8,662 bases of DNA from assembly GCA_903833025.1 (NCBI GenBank), contig CAILDT010000245.1, forward strand, positions 1 to 8,662. The letters are read 5' to 3'. Positions 6,026-8,662 of this stretch are shown piece after piece (positions within the stretch are counted from its first letter, which is position 1; each line of letters begins with the position of its first letter). Source of the DNA: an uncultured Bacteroidota bacterium (GTDB lineage: Bacteria; Bacteroidota; Bacteroidia; 2-12-FULL-35-15). The translations under genes were made by a program, and so were the position numbers. The notes under the pieces are model-generated. The model had not been told where the DNA came from. It ran no database searches and saw only the letters and a program-made list of their open reading frames with translations.

Positions 6026-6703
6026 ATGACACACTTAGACAGTGAACTACAACACCTGAAAGCAGCTACTATTAAAATGTGGCAGTTGGTAAATTTACAA
6101 TTAGACAAAGGCAAGATTTCGCTTTTGAATTTAGATAAAGATTTAGCTCGTGAAGTAATTCTGTCGGAGCGCAGAGTGAATGCGTATGAGCTAAAACTGG
6201 ACAGAGATAGCGAAAATATTTTTGCGTTATTTAATCCTGTGGCTGTGGATTTGCGATTTGTATTAGCAGTTCTTAAAATAAATAATAACCTCGAACGTAC
6301 TGGGGATATAGTAGAAGGCATTGCAAAGTTCGTGCTTAATGTTGACCATACTTTTGATACCAATTTATTGGAACTTACACGCGCAGTTGAAATGTACGAA
6401 GGAGCCAATAAGATGATGGAACAAGTGCTTGAAGCTTTTGATAAGGAAGATACTTCCATTGCTCGTAAAGTTTTTCAGATGGATGAATTGCTTGATGATA
6501 TAAATATTAAAGCGAATAAAATAGTAGCTGATTATGTTCGTACCAATCAGGATAACATAGAAGCTGCTTTATACTTGCTATCTATCATTCGTAAACTGGA
6601 GCGTGTGGGCGACCAAGCAAAAAATATGGCGGAAGAAATTATATTCTATATTGAAGCAAAAGTTTTGAAACACAAGAGTAAAGAGGAGAAGAATAGGGAA
6701 TAG
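6026..6703 (+). CDS. phoU: Phosphate signalling protein PhoU
   Basis: This 225-residue cytoplasmic, all-helical protein links the Pst transporter to the PhoR/PhoB two-component system and helps shut off the phosphate-starvation response when phosphate is plentiful. It is slightly shorter than E. coli PhoU (241). Two three-helix halves are visible, each with the metal-binding type motif: LERTGD (89-94, Glu90 and Asp94) and LERVGD (191-196, Glu192 and Asp196). The N-terminal half carries NPVAVDLRFVLAVLK, the usual PhoU core. The C-terminal 15 residues are a charged Lys/Glu tail. The ATG at 6026 follows an AT-rich leader (ACTAAATAAA). No TAnnTTTG element is seen between pstB and phoU, so it probably shares the pstC-pstA-pstB transcript. 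Its stop is only 3 bp from the end of the convergent minus-strand gene, and no terminator hairpin with a T tract is visible. Confidence 0.93.
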   Translation: MTHLDSELQHLKAATIKMWQLVNLQLDKGKISLLNLDKDLAREVILSERRVNAYELKLDRDSENIFALFNPVAVDLRFVLAVLKINNNLERTGDIVEGIAKFVLNVDHTFDTNLLELTRAVEMYEGANKMMEQVLEAFDKEDTSIARKVFQMDELLDDINIKANKIVADYVRTNQDNIEAALYLLSIIRKLERVGDQAKNMAEEIIFYIEAKVLKHKSKEEKNRE

Positions 6704-6706
6704 TTT

Positions 6707-7756
6707 TTACTCCTTAACAAACTTTCCTTTCTTTCCGCTAATTTCATACATATAAATTCCTTTTGAAAGCTGGCTAATATTTATAGTCGATTGTTGGGTT
6801 GTAATTATGGATTGAGAAACCAGTTGTCCGAGTACATCGTAAATCTTAAAACTCGATGTTTCATCTTTAATACCTTTTATTGTTAACACATCATTTGCCG
6901 GGTTAGGATAAACAGTTATACTGTTTTCTTCAGCCGAAACATCATCCATACCAAGGGTACAAGTGGTAACAGTGGGTGGCAAATGTGCCGGAGTATATAA
7001 TCGCACATCATCTAAATTAAGTTCGGTGCAGGTGCCGCAAACGTGCCCCCAGTTGGTAAATTTAATAATATGCGATGTGGCAGTTGCTTTAAATTCGATA
7101 ATATATCTGGTGCCTATTCCTGTATGTTGAGGTGTAAGTTTGCAGGTTAAAAACGTATTTCCAAAACCTACATCCACAGCAAATATTCCTTTTTTAGAAA
7201 ACCAACCTTGATATTCGCCCCCAGCCCAAAACTCTAAAACATACGTATTGCCTATGGTTAAACCATTCACTGTTTGTGAAATACTTAGTCCGGTAGCATT
7301 GCCATAATTAGGACCAGAGAGAGGAAACCCAGCAGGAATGCCTGATACAGTACATCCTGAATAATTAAAACAGGCAGTATCATTATTTGGGAAGGTAGAA
7401 GCACTGTTGCCTGAACACGCATTGCTATATGAGTTTCCAAAATAAACCGACCTTGTACCTTGTTCTACAAAAAAGTGTGCACTGTCGTAAACACAGGCAT
7501 ACGTTAGTGTTCCGCCACCCGTACAAAGCCAGTTAGCAATGCTGCAATTGTTAGTGGATGAAGCCGGACAATAAACACCAGTGCAACTAACAGCGCAGGT
7601 GGTGGTTTCGAAACCACCATTAACAATAAGGTTATTTGCGCCTACACCAACGCCGATTGAATCATTTTGCTGAAAACATTGAACACATAATAATTGGGCA
7701 GAACAAAGTTTTATTATCATAAAACTCAATACAAAAAGAAGTAAATGTTTTTTCAT
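6707..7756 (-). CDS. Secreted cysteine-rich protein with type IX secretion sorting domain
   Basis: This 349-residue protein is predicted to be exported by Sec and then released or surface-anchored by the type IX (Por) secretion system. Residues 1-20 are a signal peptide (MKKHLLLFVLSF onward, cleavage after CSA). The middle begins NLIVNGGFE and ends LNLDDVRLY, the start and finish of galactose-binding-like jelly-roll domains such as CBM4/9 or DUF642, so a glycan-binding role is possible. The last 70 residues form the sorting domain: SITVYPNPANDVLTI, then IYDVLGQLV, then LSKGIYMYEI. I count 15 Cys in the mature part, including CVQC and CGTC, which suggests several disulfides. The frame can be extended to TTG 7762, but that codon is part of a -7 box. 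ATG 7756 gives a complete signal peptide. No catalytic motif is recognised. The SGNH gene lies 26 bp upstream on the same strand. Confidence 0.85.
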   Translation of the reverse strand: MKKHLLLFVLSFMIIKLCSAQLLCVQCFQQNDSIGVGVGANNLIVNGGFETTTCAVSCTGVYCPASSTNNCSIANWLCTGGGTLTYACVYDSAHFFVEQGTRSVYFGNSYSNACSGNSASTFPNNDTACFNYSGCTVSGIPAGFPLSGPNYGNATGLSISQTVNGLTIGNTYVLEFWAGGEYQGWFSKKGIFAVDVGFGNTFLTCKLTPQHTGIGTRYIIEFKATATSHIIKFTNWGHVCGTCTELNLDDVRLYTPAHLPPTVTTCTLGMDDVSAEENSITVYPNPANDVLTIKGIKDETSSFKIYDVLGQLVSQSIITTQQSTINISQLSKGIYMYEISGKKGKFVKE

Positions 7757-7759
7757 CTG

Positions 7760-7767
7760 CAAAGGTA
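7760..7767 (-). promoter_or_regulatory. Candidate -7 element for the type IX cargo gene
   Basis: On the minus strand these bases read TACCTTTG, a perfect TAnnTTTG -7 element. It ends only three bases before the ATG at 7756, so a transcript from it would be leaderless or nearly so. A TTG further upstream on that strand lies 24 bases from the element, rather far for a -33 box. Chance occurrence or read-through from the upstream gene remains possible. Confidence 0.4.
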
Positions 7768-7782
7768 TTTGTTACTGTAAAT

Positions 7783-8662
7783 CTAAGGAAACAACACTCC
7801 ATCGCAATCGGTACAATTTACAACAGGAATGGTGGAATGGTATTTATTATTTATAGCATTTATAAATTCGTTTGCTATTAACGCATATCCTTTTTGATTA
7901 GGATGATAACCATCTAAGCTAAAGAAACCACCTGTTACAAACTGTGCATTAAAATCCGCACCATCCCATTTAATGCCTGCATTTACCGAATTAAAATACG
8001 AGTGCATATCCACAAGTGCTAAATGATATTGATTTGCTTTTTGATGAATCACTAAGTTATACGCATTTATTGCTTGGTCAATGGCATACACTTCGGTGCT
8101 GTCGAGCACATAGCGGTTATTAATAGTGTGAATAACCAATCCATATTTATTACATTTCATAGAATCTAACGGAACGGAAAGCGTAATATATTCACCACTA
8201 TGCAACTGCCGTATTCCTTGATTTGCAGTAGCATCATTTATAACAAAACCATTGTTGCCCGAATGAAAATATACTTGCGTGATGCCCGAACTGGAATATG
8301 TATTATTTAATGTATCTGCTTGCAACTGATTCATTGCCGCCGCATTCCAAGCTACAAGTGTGTAATAAGGAAACACTCTGAAATCGGGAATAGTAGCAAT
8401 TACACCCTTTGCACCATTAGCAGTTAGGCCGCCAAGTATAGTATCCAAGTAAGCACTAAACACCGAAGAAGAAGGAATAGGAGCAGAGGTGCCACCACTG
8501 GAAGCATAGTTATAAATATCTTCCATACCTAACCAAGCAGTTATAAAGGAAGCATTCTGACCTTTTGCATCCGCATATAATGTGGACACTCCAGGGTTAC
8601 TTGCTACCCTATTGTAATATGGATTTTTATTGCCCGATAAATAACTATTGCCAAAAGCAGGA
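7783..8662 (-). CDS. SGNH/GDSL-type hydrolase (probable lipoprotein), 5' part outside the window
   Basis: The frame is open to the window edge, showing about 292 residues that end in VLFP before TAG. It resembles the Bacteroidota family of secreted SGNH-fold lipid or ester hydrolases: a block III region FITAWLGMEDIYNYASSGG, a segment KGVIATIPDFRVFPYYTLVAWN, and a C-terminal block V, DGYHPNQKGYALIANEF, with the Asp (codon 7912-7914) and His (codon 7903-7905) of the catalytic triad. The block I GDS serine and any signal peptide or lipobox should lie upstream of the window. Block III normally reads GxND and supplies the oxyanion-hole Asn. Here the word is GMED, with Glu at codon 8521-8523, so activity may be altered. 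The GTG at 8587-8589 is internal, since homology-like sequence continues upstream of it. It probably lies upstream of, or is cotranscribed with, the type IX cargo gene. The physiological substrate is unknown. Confidence 0.75.
   Translation of the reverse strand, partial: PAFGNSYLSGNKNPYYNRVASNPGVSTLYADAKGQNASFITAWLGMEDIYNYASSGGTSAPIPSSSVFSAYLDTILGGLTANGAKGVIATIPDFRVFPYYTLVAWNAAAMNQLQADTLNNTYSSSGITQVYFHSGNNGFVINDATANQGIRQLHSGEYITLSVPLDSMKCNKYGLVIHTINNRYVLDSTEVYAIDQAINAYNLVIHQKANQYHLALVDMHSYFNSVNAGIKWDGADFNAQFVTGGFFSLDGYHPNQKGYALIANEFINAINNKYHSTIPVVNCTDCDGVLFP

Noticed and set aside
5866..6459. Minus-strand open frame spanning the pstB end, the gap and phoU
   Set aside because: It overlaps two well-supported genes and a palindromic repeat, and the translation is low-complexity Ser/Leu-rich, as expected of a shadow frame.
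1..8662. A new defence or other multi-gene system
   Set aside because: Apart from the toxin fragment at the edge, all genes fit phosphate uptake or secreted-protein families. Only the PstC insert and the regulatory layout depart from what is usual.

Overview
The window looks like a chromosomal segment of an AT-rich Bacteroidota bacterium, probably from the Chitinophagia/Sphingobacteriia side, though rank below phylum is a guess. Three things support this: promoters of the TAnnTTTG (-7) type with A-rich untranslated leaders instead of strong Shine-Dalgarno sites, a secreted protein ending in a type IX secretion sorting domain, and GC-rich intergenic palindromes of the kind often scattered through Bacteroidota genomes.

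Layout. Bases 1-269 hold the end of a RelE/ParE-type toxin gene, followed by a rho-independent terminator (351-383). Bases 398-6703 are a phosphate-acquisition locus on the + strand: an OprO/OprP-type outer-membrane porin (486-1811), PstS (1998-2813), PstC (3018-4226), PstA (4274-5152), PstB (5166-5918) and PhoU (6026-6703). The minus strand then carries a cysteine-rich type IX secretion cargo (6707-7756) and the 3' part of an SGNH/GDSL-type hydrolase gene (7783 to the window edge).

How the genes work together. The porin would pass phosphate across the outer membrane, PstS would capture it in the periplasm, PstC and PstA would form the inner-membrane channel driven by PstB, and PhoU would report transport status. 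No phoB or phoR gene is present here. The locus is divided into at least three transcription units. The porin, pstS and pstC each have their own -7 element, preceded by TAAC-type direct repeats with an 11-bp period, the geometry of PhoB boxes. The pstS-pstC gap also contains a strong terminator. GC-rich palindromes lie between pstS and pstC, pstC and pstA, and pstB and phoU.

Most notable points. (1) PstC has an extra stretch of about 100 residues after its first membrane helix that resembles one lobe of PstS, including 14 identities in 27 ungapped positions against the PstS of the same locus, but the phosphate-contacting residues are replaced. (2) The three candidate promoters share helically phased 11-bp repeats. 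(3) For both pstC and the type IX cargo gene, the most upstream possible start codon (TTG) is part of a promoter -7 box, so the true starts lie downstream. (4) The SGNH-type protein has Glu where the block III Asn is expected. I saw no wholly new multi-gene system, mobile element, CRISPR array, tRNA or rRNA.
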